The notes under the pieces were generated by a model. It saw only the letters and a list, made by a program, of their open reading frames with translations. It did not search any database and was not told the origin of the DNA. From Methanobacterium sp. UBA294 (GTDB lineage: Archaea > Methanobacteriota > Methanobacteria > Methanobacteriales > Methanobacteriaceae), in contig DACB01000008.1 in assembly GCA_002494495.1 (NCBI GenBank), positions 92,146-156,145 of the forward strand: a stretch of DNA of 64,000 nt. The letters run 5' to 3'. This document shows, one piece after another, positions 26,443 to 36,053 of this stretch. Within the stretch, counting starts at the first letter, position 1; each line of letters opens with the position of its first letter. Position numbers and translations under genes: made by a program.

Positions 26443-26634
26443 TTAGAAAAGATCTTTTAAATCCTGTATAGCTGTGGTGGTTTTATTCAGCTCGCTACCG
26501 TTTACTTCATCTCCCAGGCCATCTAAATAGTTCCTGTAGGCTATTAAAGCAATTATTGCAATGACAATGACGCCACCAAACAGTAGAATAAGTTCTGCTG
26601 AACCCTGCCCACTTTCTTCTTCAAGTATTTTCAT
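26443..26634 (-). CDS. Class III signal peptide (pilin-like) small protein
   Basis: 63 residues. After a short acidic head comes QGSAELILL, an exact QxSxExxxL motif of archaeal class III signal peptides, followed by a hydrophobic helix. The prepilin peptidase EppA cuts before the Gln in Methanococcus. The mature part would be a 50-residue pilin core with a small charged tail. It lies 10 bases downstream of a TadC/FlaJ-like membrane protein gene, so both probably belong to one pilus or adhesin assembly system. The start ATG at 26634 has GGAGAAAGAAA upstream. Confidence 0.8.
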   Translation of the reverse strand: MKILEEESGQGSAELILLFGGVIVIAIIALIAYRNYLDGLGDEVNGSELNKTTTAIQDLKDLF

Positions 26635-26644
26635 TTTCTTTCTC

Positions 26645-27577
26645 CTAAAATCCTAAGAATGAAGGTCCAATAACTTGTATAACATAAAATATGGCATAAG
26701 CTGCTGGTGCCAATAGAATGGCATATTTTACTCCTTTCCTTGCACTTCCGTACAGGACTATGCCAATTAGAAGACCAGCTATAATGGAGTGAATAATAAT
26801 GTATCCGCTGGCCGCTGTTACAGATGCTTCAAATAAGGGATTGGGGTTTCCCAGTTTTCCTATAAATGAAGAATAACTCATGATCATGCCTAATGCAAAG
26901 GGCGCGGCTACTATAGCTGCGATGATAAGGAACATAACAGACATCATAACATTGGCTTTTCGCTCCCGTTTTAAAGCTAAAACAGCCCTTAAATCCTCAG
27001 CAACAGTTTCAATAACGTCTGATAAGCTTCCACCTACTCTTCTACCTTCTAATATCATTCTGAATGTTCTATCCAAATTTTTAGATTTTAGACGTTCACT
27101 CATGGATAATAATGATTCCTCAAAGGTGCTTCCTATCTTGATTTCTATTACTGCCCTTTTAAGTTCGTCAGTTAAAGGACCCCTTCCATGTTTGGAGACG
27201 TCCTCCATGGCAGTCTCAATACCCACCCCTGATCTTAAAAGTGAGGATATCTGTCTTAAAAAGTCTGGTGTGCCCTGTTCTATGCTATCAATACGCCGCT
27301 CCATCATGAAGAATAACCAGATAAAAATACCAGCTGCTGGAAGTATAAATCCAATTATTCCACCTATTAATGGGTTAATACCTATTATTGAAAATAAGAA
27401 AAAAACCACAATACCTAGTATTATACCTCCCAAAATAATCAGAGATAGTAAATCAGATGCTTTTACATACATACCAGCCCGTACCAGAGTTTCCTGTAAA
27501 CTAATCAGATATCGGTCGGGTATAATACTATCAATGGTTTTTGAAACTGGAGATAATGCGGGGGGTATAATGGCCAT
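26645..27577 (-). CDS. TadC/FlaJ-like pilus assembly membrane protein
   Basis: About 310 residues with a type II secretion F domain ([42 protein letters not shown]) and about five membrane helices, two before and three behind that domain. Such proteins are the membrane platform on which a type IV-type ATPase assembles pilins. ATG at 27577 has AGGTGAAAGG directly in front; an upstream in-frame start lacks it. It is paired with the pilin-like gene at 26443. The likely ATPase is encoded 8.5 kb away (36054). Confidence 0.85.
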   Translation of the reverse strand: MAIIPPALSPVSKTIDSIIPDRYLISLQETLVRAGMYVKASDLLSLIILGGIILGIVVFFLFSIIGINPLIGGIIGFILPAAGIFIWLFFMMERRIDSIEQGTPDFLRQISSLLRSGVGIETAMEDVSKHGRGPLTDELKRAVIEIKIGSTFEESLLSMSERLKSKNLDRTFRMILEGRRVGGSLSDVIETVAEDLRAVLALKRERKANVMMSVMFLIIAAIVAAPFALGMIMSYSSFIGKLGNPNPLFEASVTAASGYIIIHSIIAGLLIGIVLYGSARKGVKYAILLAPAAYAIFYVIQVIGPSFLGF

Positions 27578-27682
27578 CCTTTCACCTAAATGATAACTCT
27601 TAATTTCACTTATATTAATATTTTCCCTTGTTTTATGTTTTATCTGGAAATAAAATTTAAAAATCATTTCTTTGCCAATAAT

Positions 27683-28672
27683 TTAGTTGATGGATTTTTT
27701 GATGCTACTTAAAACTTTGCCACGATTTTTCACCAGAATATCATCCTCTATCCTCACCCCGAACTGGTCTTTGATGTAAATTCCTGGTTCCACAGTTACT
27801 ACCATATCCTTTTCCAGTATAAATTCACTTTTTTTAGCTAAAGTTGGATTTTCATGTACTTCCAACCCTAAACCATGTCCAGTTGAGTGTATAAAATTAT
27901 CCCCATAACCATATTCTTCAATAACACTCCTGGCCACATCATCTACATGGGATGCTTTAATTCCAGGTTTTATAGCCTTAATAGCTTCTAGCTGTGCTTC
28001 CAGGACGATGTTAAATATCTCTGCCTGTTTTTCACCTTCAATCAATGTCCGGCTCAAATCACTGCAGTAGTTATTGTAAACTGCCCCCCAATCAATGACC
28101 ACCGGGGATTCCAGATTACTGGTGGATATGGTGGCATGGGGCATACTAGAATTCTTTCCTGAGGCTACTATGGTGTTGAAGGCAGGTTTTGTTGAACCAT
28201 TTGATTTTAAATTGAACTCCAGGTGGGCAGCAATTTCGTTTTCTTTCCCCTGGAACTCCAAAGCTAATAAAGATTTCTCTGCAATAGTAATTGCCTTACG
28301 GATGTTTTTCACCTCATCTGGTGATTTGATAATTCTCGCAGACTCAATGATATCTGTTATCTTAAGCTCAAAACCATCTGAGAATTTTTCATATACCGAA
28401 ACAGGCATGGACTTTTCAATTCCTACTTTACCTTTCAAATTTTCCTTTAACTTATCAATGGATTCATATTCAACCAGTGAAATCTTTGAATTATTAGAAG
28501 CATCCTCCATATCCATTTTGGACGTGTAAAGTGTTGCATCTTCAGTTATAATTATGAAGGACATACTGGTGGGCCTGTACCCTGAAAGGTAGTTTATATT
28601 TTCTGGTTTTATAAGTAAGAGGGAATCTAGCTCTGCACTGTCCATTGCGTCAATTATTTTATTTAAATCCAT
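27683..28672 (-). CDS. M24 family metallopeptidase (Xaa-Pro dipeptidase-like)
   Basis: 329 residues: an N-terminal creatinase-like domain (to about 120) and a C-terminal pita-bread domain. Metal ligands are in order: Asp in VIDWGAVYNNYCSDLSR, His in HSTGHGLGLEVHENP, Glu in TVEPGIY and Glu in VRIEDDIL. Such enzymes remove or split residues next to proline and act in the cytoplasm on peptides. Prolidase and aminopeptidase P cannot be told apart here. Confidence 0.85.
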   Translation of the reverse strand: MDLNKIIDAMDSAELDSLLLIKPENINYLSGYRPTSMSFIIITEDATLYTSKMDMEDASNNSKISLVEYESIDKLKENLKGKVGIEKSMPVSVYEKFSDGFELKITDIIESARIIKSPDEVKNIRKAITIAEKSLLALEFQGKENEIAAHLEFNLKSNGSTKPAFNTIVASGKNSSMPHATISTSNLESPVVIDWGAVYNNYCSDLSRTLIEGEKQAEIFNIVLEAQLEAIKAIKPGIKASHVDDVARSVIEEYGYGDNFIHSTGHGLGLEVHENPTLAKKSEFILEKDMVVTVEPGIYIKDQFGVRIEDDILVKNRGKVLSSIKKSIN

Positions 28673-28725
28673 TGTATCATTTCTATATGCCTTTGTGATT
28701 AGTTTAAACTTCTAAAGTCCTGTTT

Positions 28726-29178
28726 CTATAAATTCTTTAAAATAGCTTCCTTAATTTCCATCATAACTTCATCAGGGACTTCTACATTTATGGGTTGGGG
28801 TACGTAGCCAAAATCCGGGTCTTCAAATTCTAAACCAATGAATTTAACTTTGTCCTGATACCGGGGGTGGAAATGCCAGTGAATCTCTGGATTATGCTCA
28901 CCATCCCTGAAAGTCTTATTTTTAAAGCAACTCCAGTTAAAAAGAGTTGGATTAAACGCTTCTTTTAAACTGTACTCCAGTTTCCTTAGGGTATCAATGA
29001 AGTCCTTCCATTCTTCATCATCAAGATCTGAAAGGTTTTTGCACTGTCTTTTAAGGGCAACCACACAGGTTCCCAGATACCTCTGGCTGGGTGCCAGGAA
29101 TATCATCCAAAAAGGAGTTTCCCTTATGAGTTTACCGTATCCGCCCTCTATCTTACAGAAATCACAACTTTTAGACAT
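28726..29178 (-). CDS. HIT family protein
   Basis: About 150 residues of the histidine triad superfamily. The motif appears as HWHFHPRY, with His-x-His-x-His. CDFC near the N-terminus, with further Cys, suggests a bound zinc. HIT proteins hydrolyse or transfer nucleotides; the substrate is not known. The start is ATG at 29178 with GGAG eight bases upstream; a longer frame from 29214 has no such site. It lies upstream of the M24 peptidase on the same strand. Confidence 0.8.
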   Translation of the reverse strand: MSKSCDFCKIEGGYGKLIRETPFWMIFLAPSQRYLGTCVVALKRQCKNLSDLDDEEWKDFIDTLRKLEYSLKEAFNPTLFNWSCFKNKTFRDGEHNPEIHWHFHPRYQDKVKFIGLEFEDPDFGYVPQPINVEVPDEVMMEIKEAILKNL

Positions 29179-29321
29179 GGCAATTGCTCCACAAAAAATT
29201 AAAGGGTTACTCATTAGTTAGTTCTGAGAGATAATAAATCTACCCATTGATATAAACTGGCTATTTAACAGGTTATTGGATTATTCGGCAGTTTTAGTGG
29301 ATAAAAATCAGTATCTGAAAA

Positions 29322-29336
29322 ACATATATATATAAG
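29322..29336 (+). promoter_or_regulatory. TATA box for a probably leaderless M50 protease transcript
   Basis: ACATATATATATAAG lies with its centre about 29 bases before the ATG at 29358, and there is no Shine-Dalgarno site between them. This spacing puts the transcript start at or next to the start codon. Confidence 0.55.
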
Positions 29337-29357
29337 ATTCCACATGTTTTAAATAAT

Positions 29358-29948
29358 ATGATAAGATTTACAAGCAGAGAAATCAGAGATCTAATAATTT
29401 CAATGGTGGTCATCACCTTCCTATTTGCCTATATATTTAGTGGAAGAACCTACCCTGATTTGACACTGCTGTTGGTTACTTTCATAGCAGTTGGATTGGG
29501 TTTCATCCTTCACGAACTTGCCCATAAATTCGTGGCAATGAGATACGGATTCTGGGCAGAATATCGGTTATGGGTACAAGGGCTAATATTTGCAGTTATA
29601 ACCGCTGCTTTAGGATTTCTATTCGTAGCACCGGGTGCTGTATACATCCATGGGGAATACATATCCCGGGAACAGAATGGTAAGATATCAGCATCTGGTC
29701 CGGCAACTAACCTCATTCTGGCAGTGCTTTTCTTTTTATTACTGTACTATTTTCCAATCAACCAGACCGTTCTCCTGATAGGGGCGCTCGGATTCTATAT
29801 AAACAGTTTCCTGGCTTTGATAAATTTAATCCCCATTGGTATGTTAGACGGCTCCAAAATTATCCGGTGGAATCCACTTGTATGGATATTAATGATTACC
29901 ATCACAGGTATAATGGTATTTTACGCCTTCACTGGATTGTTATTTTAA
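29358..29948 (+). CDS. Site-2-protease-like M50 membrane metalloprotease
   Basis: 196 residues with about six membrane helices. The zinc motif HELAHKF sits in a helix near residue 52, and the third ligand region is [13 protein letters not shown] near residue 165; [13 protein letters not shown] is the conserved mid-region. Proteases of this kind cut substrates inside the membrane. There is no PDZ domain. No neighbour shows the substrate. The gene appears to be read from a leaderless transcript. Confidence 0.85.
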   Translation: MIRFTSREIRDLIISMVVITFLFAYIFSGRTYPDLTLLLVTFIAVGLGFILHELAHKFVAMRYGFWAEYRLWVQGLIFAVITAALGFLFVAPGAVYIHGEYISREQNGKISASGPATNLILAVLFFLLLYYFPINQTVLLIGALGFYINSFLALINLIPIGMLDGSKIIRWNPLVWILMITITGIMVFYAFTGLLF

Positions 29949-30052
29949 TCCTGAGTATTAAATTCCCGCATTTTAATTTCAATATAAATTTAAATCCCAA
30001 ATACATTAAATAATATAGAGAATCTTAAATTAAAATTTAAAGAGTTCTAAAA

Positions 30053-31243
30053 ATGTTTGAAAAAGTCCCAGTTACCTATTTCGGATGCACCCACAGGGCC
30101 ATCCCCCCAGAACGCACTATAGAAAATGTGGAGGGTAAACTCAGAATTGCAGGGGTAACCAGGATAGCGGAGATAACCCATCTGGACCGTCTGGGAATAC
30201 CAGTATATTCTGCCATTAGGCCTGGAGCTGCCCAGGGAGCGGTAAGTATCTATGCTGGAAAGGGAGCTACAAAAAGCCAGGCTAAAGCTTCTGCTATGAT
30301 GGAGGCATTTGAAAGATATTCTGCTGAAATTAATGAACAAGACCCTCAGATGTTTGAAACAGGAATATATGGTGAATTAGAGGAGGCCATCAACCCAGAA
30401 ACATTGATTTTACCGCAACAAAGTTACAATTTGGATGAAACCAAGTTAGACTGGGTAAAAGCGGTGGAGATAACAGATGATGAAGAATATCTGGTCCCGG
30501 TAAATGCTATCTATCATCCATACATCTCCCAAGGAGGGTCTATGCTTTTTAAATCCAACACCAATGGACTGGCATCAGGAAACCGCATCGAAGAGGCGGT
30601 ATACCATGGTATTACCGAGATTATTGAAAGGGATGCCTGGAGTATATTCGAGGCGAAAAAGAAATGCAGGGGAGAGGTGGTCTGTGATGGAACGGGAAAC
30701 CCCCTCATCAGGGATATGCTATATAAATTTAATCAGTCAGAGATAGAAGTTAAGTTACTGGACCTGACTGCGGATGTGGATATAACCACCATAGCAGCGG
30801 TAGCAGATGATACCGTACTTAGAGACCCTGCACTATTATCTTTAGGGGTGGGAACCCACTTAAATCCGGAAGTCGCCGTTATAAGGGCCCTTACCGAGGT
30901 AGCACAGAGCAGGGCCACCCAGATCCATGGGACCCGAGAGGACACAAACCGTGCAGATTTCATGAGGAAAGCCGGTTATGAAAGGATGAAAAGGATTAAC
31001 AAACACTGGTTCAGTGATTCACATAAACTGGTTGATATTTCAAGTCTTGAGGATAAATCAAAGCCTACCTTCAAGGAAGACATTGAAACCTGCGTAGATA
31101 TCCTAAAAAAGAACGGCTTTAATAGGATTTATTATACAGATTTAACCCGCAGGGAAATCGAAATACCAGTAGCCAGGGTTATAATTCCGGGTATGGAAGT
31201 ATACTCTGTGGATACTGAGCGGATGGGTGAAAGGCTGATTTAA
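30053..31243 (+). CDS. ycaO: YcaO-domain protein (methanogenesis marker 1 type)
   Basis: 396 residues. Methanogen YcaO (with TfuA) makes the thioglycine of methyl-coenzyme M reductase. Typical features: [57 protein letters not shown] split over helices, and [23 protein letters not shown], which form the ATP/Mg site of the family. No TfuA gene is seen in the window. The start ATG at 30053 has only a weak ribosome site. YcaO proteins for other thioamides or azolines are the alternative. Confidence 0.85.
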   Translation: MFEKVPVTYFGCTHRAIPPERTIENVEGKLRIAGVTRIAEITHLDRLGIPVYSAIRPGAAQGAVSIYAGKGATKSQAKASAMMEAFERYSAEINEQDPQMFETGIYGELEEAINPETLILPQQSYNLDETKLDWVKAVEITDDEEYLVPVNAIYHPYISQGGSMLFKSNTNGLASGNRIEEAVYHGITEIIERDAWSIFEAKKKCRGEVVCDGTGNPLIRDMLYKFNQSEIEVKLLDLTADVDITTIAAVADDTVLRDPALLSLGVGTHLNPEVAVIRALTEVAQSRATQIHGTREDTNRADFMRKAGYERMKRINKHWFSDSHKLVDISSLEDKSKPTFKEDIETCVDILKKNGFNRIYYTDLTRREIEIPVARVIIPGMEVYSVDTERMGERLI

Positions 31244-31361
31244 ATTTAATTTAGATTATTTATGGGAAATTTATATTTGTTTAAATTTAATTGACTCATT
31301 AATTAAGGAAAACAAATTATATGTCACTAGTCTTATAAATTGAGGAATTTAAACAAAGAAT

Positions 31362-31817
31362 ATGACAAAGTTTGAAGTTAGTACAACTATCAACAAACCA
31401 GTTAATATTGTAGTAAACGCATTTACCAATCCTGATAACGCTCCTCATTGGCAGACTGATTTGGAGAAATTTGAGGTAGTCAGTGGCAGTCCCAATAGAG
31501 CCGGTTCAATTGCTCGTTTACATTATCGTCAAAATGGTAAACCATATGTGATGGAAGATAAATTGATATACTGCGAATCAGGTAAAAAATATGTGTCAGA
31601 AGTTTCAGGAGATGCTCTTGCTGCCAGAGTCGAAACAACTCTTGAATCGATGAAGAATAAAACCAAAATAACTATTAAGTGGAATGGGAAAGCAAAAATA
31701 CTCACACTAAAGATATTATTCCCATTTATCCGTAGTAAGATGTTTAAACAAGCTCAAAAGGAATTGAATAATTTTAAACAATTAGTTGAAACTAAAGGAG
31801 CAGATTTTAGTAATTAA
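31362..31817 (+). CDS. SRPBCC (START/polyketide cyclase-like) family protein
   Basis: 151 residues with the pattern of the Bet v1-like SRPBCC fold: an initial strand (KFEVSTTINKPVNIVVNAFTNP), DNAPHWQTDLEKFEVVSG and a long C-terminal helix (QAQKELNNFKQLVETKGA). These proteins hold hydrophobic ligands in a cavity; ligand and role are unknown. Single gene. Confidence 0.7.
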   Translation: MTKFEVSTTINKPVNIVVNAFTNPDNAPHWQTDLEKFEVVSGSPNRAGSIARLHYRQNGKPYVMEDKLIYCESGKKYVSEVSGDALAARVETTLESMKNKTKITIKWNGKAKILTLKILFPFIRSKMFKQAQKELNNFKQLVETKGADFSN

Positions 31818-31926
31818 CTCAGATTAAAATAACTAAAAAATTAATTAGCCACTAAAAAAAACTTTATTCTTATGAGTCTGGTGAAAATTTAAGGGAAACA
31901 GTTATACTATATTTACAGGTGTTTTA

Positions 31927-32268
31927 ATGAAACAGGTGATTATTATGAGGGCAGATCTTCCTATCAGCAGGGGTAAACTCGCTGCCCAGGCCTGCCACGC
32001 CAGCCTAGGATCCAATAAGCGTGCAGATGAGAGGAAGATAAAAAATTGGGAACTTGAGGGGAGTAAAAAGGTGGTTTTAAAGGTTAAGGATAGAGATGAA
32101 CTTTTCCAGTACTATGAACTGGTTAAAGCCACTGATCTGCCCTACTTCTTAGTCACCGATGCCGGGCATACTGAGCTACCAGAATCCACCGTTACCTGCT
32201 TGGGAATAGGTCCTGATGAGGATGAGAAGATCGATAAGATTACCCAGGATTTGAAGTTGTTTAAGTAG
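31927..32268 (+). CDS. pth2: Peptidyl-tRNA hydrolase Pth2
   Basis: 113 residues, the complete archaeal/eukaryotic Pth2 enzyme, which frees tRNA from dropped-off peptidyl-tRNA. Signature: [25 protein letters not shown] (read in two parts) with the conserved Lys, and [26 protein letters not shown] at 31927 follows AGGTGTTTTA. The MfnE-like kinase gene follows after 41 bases. Confidence 0.95.
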   Translation: MKQVIIMRADLPISRGKLAAQACHASLGSNKRADERKIKNWELEGSKKVVLKVKDRDELFQYYELVKATDLPYFLVTDAGHTELPESTVTCLGIGPDEDEKIDKITQDLKLFK

Positions 32269-32309
32269 TTGTGAGTTTACTTTTAATCAATAAATGAAGT
32301 GCTGATTTT

Positions 32310-32963
32310 ATGGACTGGATTGTAAAGGTGGGCGGAAGTCTTTTCCCGGAAGATGCAGTTAACCTTTCTAAAGCCCTCGTTGGTAAAAGTGTCATGGTGA
32401 TCTGCGGCGGTGGAGAACTGGCCAACCTGTTAAGGCAGTACGATGAGAGGATGGATTATTCGGATACAGCCGCCCACAAAAGTGCCATACTATGCATGGA
32501 TATATTAGGAATGCTCCTAGCAGATAAAATACCCGGTGCCGAGGGTGTTCATTCTATAGACCAGGCAGAGAAGGCTATTCGTGATGGGAAACTCCCGGTA
32601 TTTTTACCTTCCCAGTTTTTATCCCGTGAAGATCCCTTAGAACATTCCTGGCGTGTTACTTCTGATTCCCTATCCCTTTATATAGCACATCAACTAAAGG
32701 CTAAACTATTAATAGCAACTGATGTAGATGGTATATATGATCAAAAACCATCCAAGAATGGTGCTCAACTGATAAGAAATATTAGTGCAAAAAAATTACT
32801 AGATTTTAATGAAACATCAGTTGATGATTTTTTAGCAGGTCTTTTACTTCAGTACAGATCATCTTGCTATGTGATTAATGGAATGCATCCTGAAAGGGTT
32901 CTATCTATAATTGAAGATAAAAGCAATGAAGATACTAAATATACACTTATCGGAGGAATTTAA
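32310..32963 (+). CDS. mfnE: Amino acid kinase-fold protein, probable MfnE (methanofuran synthesis)
   Basis: 217 residues of the amino acid kinase superfamily: [11 protein letters not shown] at the N-terminus, [29 protein letters not shown] and [12 protein letters not shown]. The short length and sequence pattern fit archaeal MfnE, the kinase that phosphorylates 5-aminomethyl-3-furanmethanol phosphate in methanofuran synthesis. Older annotations call such proteins uridylate or glutamate kinase-like. It precedes the zinc finger and aEF-1beta genes. Confidence 0.65.
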   Translation: MDWIVKVGGSLFPEDAVNLSKALVGKSVMVICGGGELANLLRQYDERMDYSDTAAHKSAILCMDILGMLLADKIPGAEGVHSIDQAEKAIRDGKLPVFLPSQFLSREDPLEHSWRVTSDSLSLYIAHQLKAKLLIATDVDGIYDQKPSKNGAQLIRNISAKKLLDFNETSVDDFLAGLLLQYRSSCYVINGMHPERVLSIIEDKSNEDTKYTLIGGI

Positions 32964-32964
32964 T

Positions 32965-33126
32965 ATGGATAAAGTAGAATGTACATCATGTAAACAGGAA
33001 ATATCACCAGTGGATACCTGCGTGAAATTTGTATGTCCAGAATGCGATAACATACTCTACAGATGTCAGAAATGCAGGACTTTCGGACACCTATATGAGT
33101 GCAAATGTGGATTCAAAGGACCTTAA
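32965..33126 (+). CDS. Small zinc-ribbon protein next to aEF-1beta
   Basis: 53 residues with four CxxC-type knuckles: CTSC, CPEC, CQKC and CKCG, enough for two zinc sites. This small zinc protein family commonly sits directly before the gene of elongation factor 1-beta in archaea. ATG at 32965 has CGGAGG eight bases upstream; a longer frame would overlap the preceding gene by 50 bases without cause. RNA binding is likely but not shown. Confidence 0.85.
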   Translation: MDKVECTSCKQEISPVDTCVKFVCPECDNILYRCQKCRTFGHLYECKCGFKGP

Positions 33127-33192
33127 GATTCAAAGTTTAATCTTCAAAAATATAATTAATTGTACAAACAAGTTTATTGGGAGGTTACGATA

Positions 33193-33462
33193 ATGGGAGA
33201 AGTAGTTGCAACAATTAAAGTAATGCCGGAAAGCCCGGATGTTGACCTAGAAAAAATTAAAGAAGACATCATACAGTCCATACCAGAAGGCGCTGAATTC
33301 CACAAAATAGAAGAAGAGCCAATAGCTTTCGGCCTGGTAGCCCTTAAGGTAATGGTAGTTGTTGGAGATGCTGAAGGGGGAACAGAACAAATAGAAGAAA
33401 ATCTCTCCAACCTGAAAAACATAAGTAGTGTGGAAGTAGAAGATGTAAGAAGGCTTATGTAA
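33193..33462 (+). CDS. ef1b: Elongation factor 1-beta (aEF-1beta)
   Basis: 89 residues, the archaeal guanine nucleotide exchange factor for aEF-1alpha. The ferredoxin-like fold is visible: VVATIKVMPESPDVDLEKIKE, IEEEPIAFGLVALKVMVVVGD and a C-terminal VEVEDVRRLM. ATG at 33193 follows GGGAGGT; an upstream in-frame start has no ribosome site. Confidence 0.93.
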   Translation: MGEVVATIKVMPESPDVDLEKIKEDIIQSIPEGAEFHKIEEEPIAFGLVALKVMVVVGDAEGGTEQIEENLSNLKNISSVEVEDVRRLM

Positions 33463-33615
33463 GCCTGCTTACTTTAATTATTTAATAATTATTTTTGAAA
33501 TTTATTTAAAAAATCCCTGTTAATTTTTATTTTTCAATTTTTTTATACACTTACATGCTGATCATAATACTTTTTATAATATTAGTATTATATTAATCTG
33601 TGGAGAGTGATTCAA

Positions 33616-34872
33616 ATTTTTGATCTCATCTTTGCCTGCATAATTGGTGTCATCTGTGGTGCAGTTACGGGTTTAATACCAGGTATACATGTTAACACAG
33701 TAGGTGCTTTCGTATTTGCATCATCAGCCACAGCACTGGCATTTTTATCACCAGATGTTTTGGGAGTGTTCTTAATATCTATGTCCATTTCCCATGCGCT
33801 TTTGGAATTTATCCCCTCTATGTTCCTGGGCGTACCCGAAGAAGGCACTGTTTTATCAGTATTACCCGGCCACCATCTCATGCTCGAAGGAAGGGGAAAA
33901 GAAGCCATACGATTAGTAGCCTTGGGGGGATTTGGAGCAATTATGGTAACCATCTTACTTTTACCCATCTTCGCCTTTATTTTACCACCATTATATGGTT
34001 TCCTGAAGCCTTATATCTGGATCATCCTAATCGCAGTTGTAATATACATGTTCATCCGATTAAATAGGGATTTGGTATCCATTATATGGTCTGTGGTTAT
34101 TTTTTTCTTCACAGGGATTATGGGCTGGCTGATGTTAAATTCACCAATATCATCAGGAGTCTCCCTGATGTGCATGTTTTCAGGTCTTTTTGGTGTGAGC
34201 ACCCTCCTTTTCAGCTTGTCTGAAAGTTCCACCGTACCTCCACAGGATGACGAACACCATCTCCACGTGGACAGTAACATTTTAAGGGGTATCTTGGCCG
34301 GTGGGATAGCAGGAAGCATTCTGGGATTTCTCCCGGGAATGGGACCTGCCCAGGGAAGCATACTCGCCCAGGAGATAAGCGGTGGAGGAGATAAAGGAGA
34401 AAATAAAGACAGTTTCCTGGTGGCCATGAGTGGGGTAAATGTATCGGATGCACTGTTTTCCCTGATAGCCATCTACTTAATTGGCAATCCAAGGAGTGGA
34501 ATTGCAGTATACGTGGATAAATTAATAGAAACTTTTAACTACGAACACCTCATCCTGTACATCTTCGTCTCCATCACTGCTGTGTCCCTTGCTTTGATAC
34601 TATGTTTAAAATTAGGTGATATAGTAGGTGAATTCATACAGCAACTTGATTATAACAAGTTGTCATGGATGGTGATCATATTCATGAGCTTTATAGTGAT
34701 GATATTTACTTTAATGGATCATGCAAATCTCTTTTTTATCCTGCTGGTTTATGCTACTTCAATATCCATGGGACTCCTGCCACACTATCTTGGCATTAAT
34801 AAATCTAATCTCATGGGGGTACTGGTTGTTCCCGCCATTGTAATATACGTGGAGATTGGCTTGGCAATATAA
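33616..34872 (+). CDS. TctA-like permease (tripartite tricarboxylate transporter family, DUF112)
   Basis: About 418 residues with ten or more membrane helices. Conserved loops of the family are present: [43 protein letters not shown] in its parts, and [18 protein letters not shown]. In bacteria TctA works with TctB and a binding protein TctC; neither is found here, so this is an orphan permease as in other archaea, and the substrate is unknown. The only usual start codon is GTG at 33607, which lies inside GGAGAGTGAT. ATT at 33616 is four bases behind that site and may be the true start. Confidence 0.8.
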   Translation: MFDLIFACIIGVICGAVTGLIPGIHVNTVGAFVFASSATALAFLSPDVLGVFLISMSISHALLEFIPSMFLGVPEEGTVLSVLPGHHLMLEGRGKEAIRLVALGGFGAIMVTILLLPIFAFILPPLYGFLKPYIWIILIAVVIYMFIRLNRDLVSIIWSVVIFFFTGIMGWLMLNSPISSGVSLMCMFSGLFGVSTLLFSLSESSTVPPQDDEHHLHVDSNILRGILAGGIAGSILGFLPGMGPAQGSILAQEISGGGDKGENKDSFLVAMSGVNVSDALFSLIAIYLIGNPRSGIAVYVDKLIETFNYEHLILYIFVSITAVSLALILCLKLGDIVGEFIQQLDYNKLSWMVIIFMSFIVMIFTLMDHANLFFILLVYATSISMGLLPHYLGINKSNLMGVLVVPAIVIYVEIGLAI

Positions 34873-34912
34873 AGATAGATTTTGTATGATGATATATATA
34901 AAAAAAGGAAAT

Positions 34913-35893
34913 TCAGATTATTACAACTTCTCTACAGATATTTTCCACAGATTCAATGAAACTGGTATTATCTACACCGGGAAATACGTCTACCAGGCAT
35001 ATATCGAATTTATCACTTAAAACATATTTTAAATCATTTACATCCAAACAGTAAACATCAAAATTCTCCCCAGTACCAATTAAGCCCTTATTTGACCCGG
35101 TTATATTTACTGGAAATCCATTTATCTCCAAATTCATTACCGTGGCCTGGCACGCTGGATACCAAATATCATTCAAAACCACCCGGGAAGCACCAGCAAG
35201 AAGGGCTGCTAAACCAAGAGTACCAGGTCCGCAAGTGCAATCAAGAATGGTGGGATTATCATATTTACTTAAAACCTTCTTTAACCCTGATATTTTGGGG
35301 GATAATGGTTGCGGGACCTCGATATGGATTTCTCCCTGATACTTGTACAAACATAAAATCCCCCAGGGAGTTTTTACCATGTCACAGCGAAGATCACATC
35401 CGCCTAAAAGTTCGTAGGTATTAGGCTTATTTTCAGAGTCTTTAACGCCCACAATATCCTTTAATACTCCTTTTAAAACTCCTTTAACCTCGGGTACTTC
35501 CTTTACTATGCGTTTTGCACACCCTACATTTACATCCTCAGAGAGTATAACCAATGAATTATCTGGGAGGTAGGGAGCGCTTTTCAGGGGATATGCGGGT
35601 GTTATTAGGGGTACACAGACATTTCTCAAGGTGGAATCCGGCTTTTTAACCCCTTCATCCATCATTATTTTAAGGATATGGGCCATCACCACGTCCAAGT
35701 GACGTTTACCACAGATGCATCTTCTAAAATTAGAATCCAATAGATCAACATCCAACTGATTGTTGAGTGGTTTGAATTTTTTAAAATTAATATCTTTACA
35801 GTTTTCACAGGCACTAAAAAAATCGTTTAAATCTTTTATTACCTTTGATTTAGATTTTACACAATTATTTCCACATCTGCAAAACACTTCCAT
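34913..35893 (-). CDS. SAM-dependent methyltransferase-like protein with N-terminal Cys motifs
   Basis: 326 residues. The N-terminal ~75 residues contain CRCGNNC, CENC and CICG, likely a metal site. A class I methyltransferase fold starts near residue 215 with ILDCTCGPGTLGLAALLAGASRVVLND (SAM-binding loop), followed by GENFDVYCLDVNDL and DICLVDVFPG. Some archaeal relatives are labelled ribosomal protein L11 methyltransferase-like, but the substrate is not known. No ribosome site is visible before the ATG. Confidence 0.65.
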   Translation of the reverse strand: MEVFCRCGNNCVKSKSKVIKDLNDFFSACENCKDINFKKFKPLNNQLDVDLLDSNFRRCICGKRHLDVVMAHILKIMMDEGVKKPDSTLRNVCVPLITPAYPLKSAPYLPDNSLVILSEDVNVGCAKRIVKEVPEVKGVLKGVLKDIVGVKDSENKPNTYELLGGCDLRCDMVKTPWGILCLYKYQGEIHIEVPQPLSPKISGLKKVLSKYDNPTILDCTCGPGTLGLAALLAGASRVVLNDIWYPACQATVMNLEINGFPVNITGSNKGLIGTGENFDVYCLDVNDLKYVLSDKFDICLVDVFPGVDNTSFIESVENICREVVII

Positions 35894-36053
35894 AGGTTAG
35901 ATTCACACACCAACACAGATAATTTTTTCCCTTGCAACTAAACAAATGCTCATATTAACATACATCATAAATATGCATTAAAAAATAACCAAAATTAGGA
36001 TATCTTACGCTTATGCTTAAATAGTGGTTACCCTATATAAATATGTGAGAATT

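Noticed and set aside
26880..27593. Long plus-strand frame of 237 codons
   Set aside because: Antisense to the TadC-like gene; membrane protein genes often give long open antisense frames.
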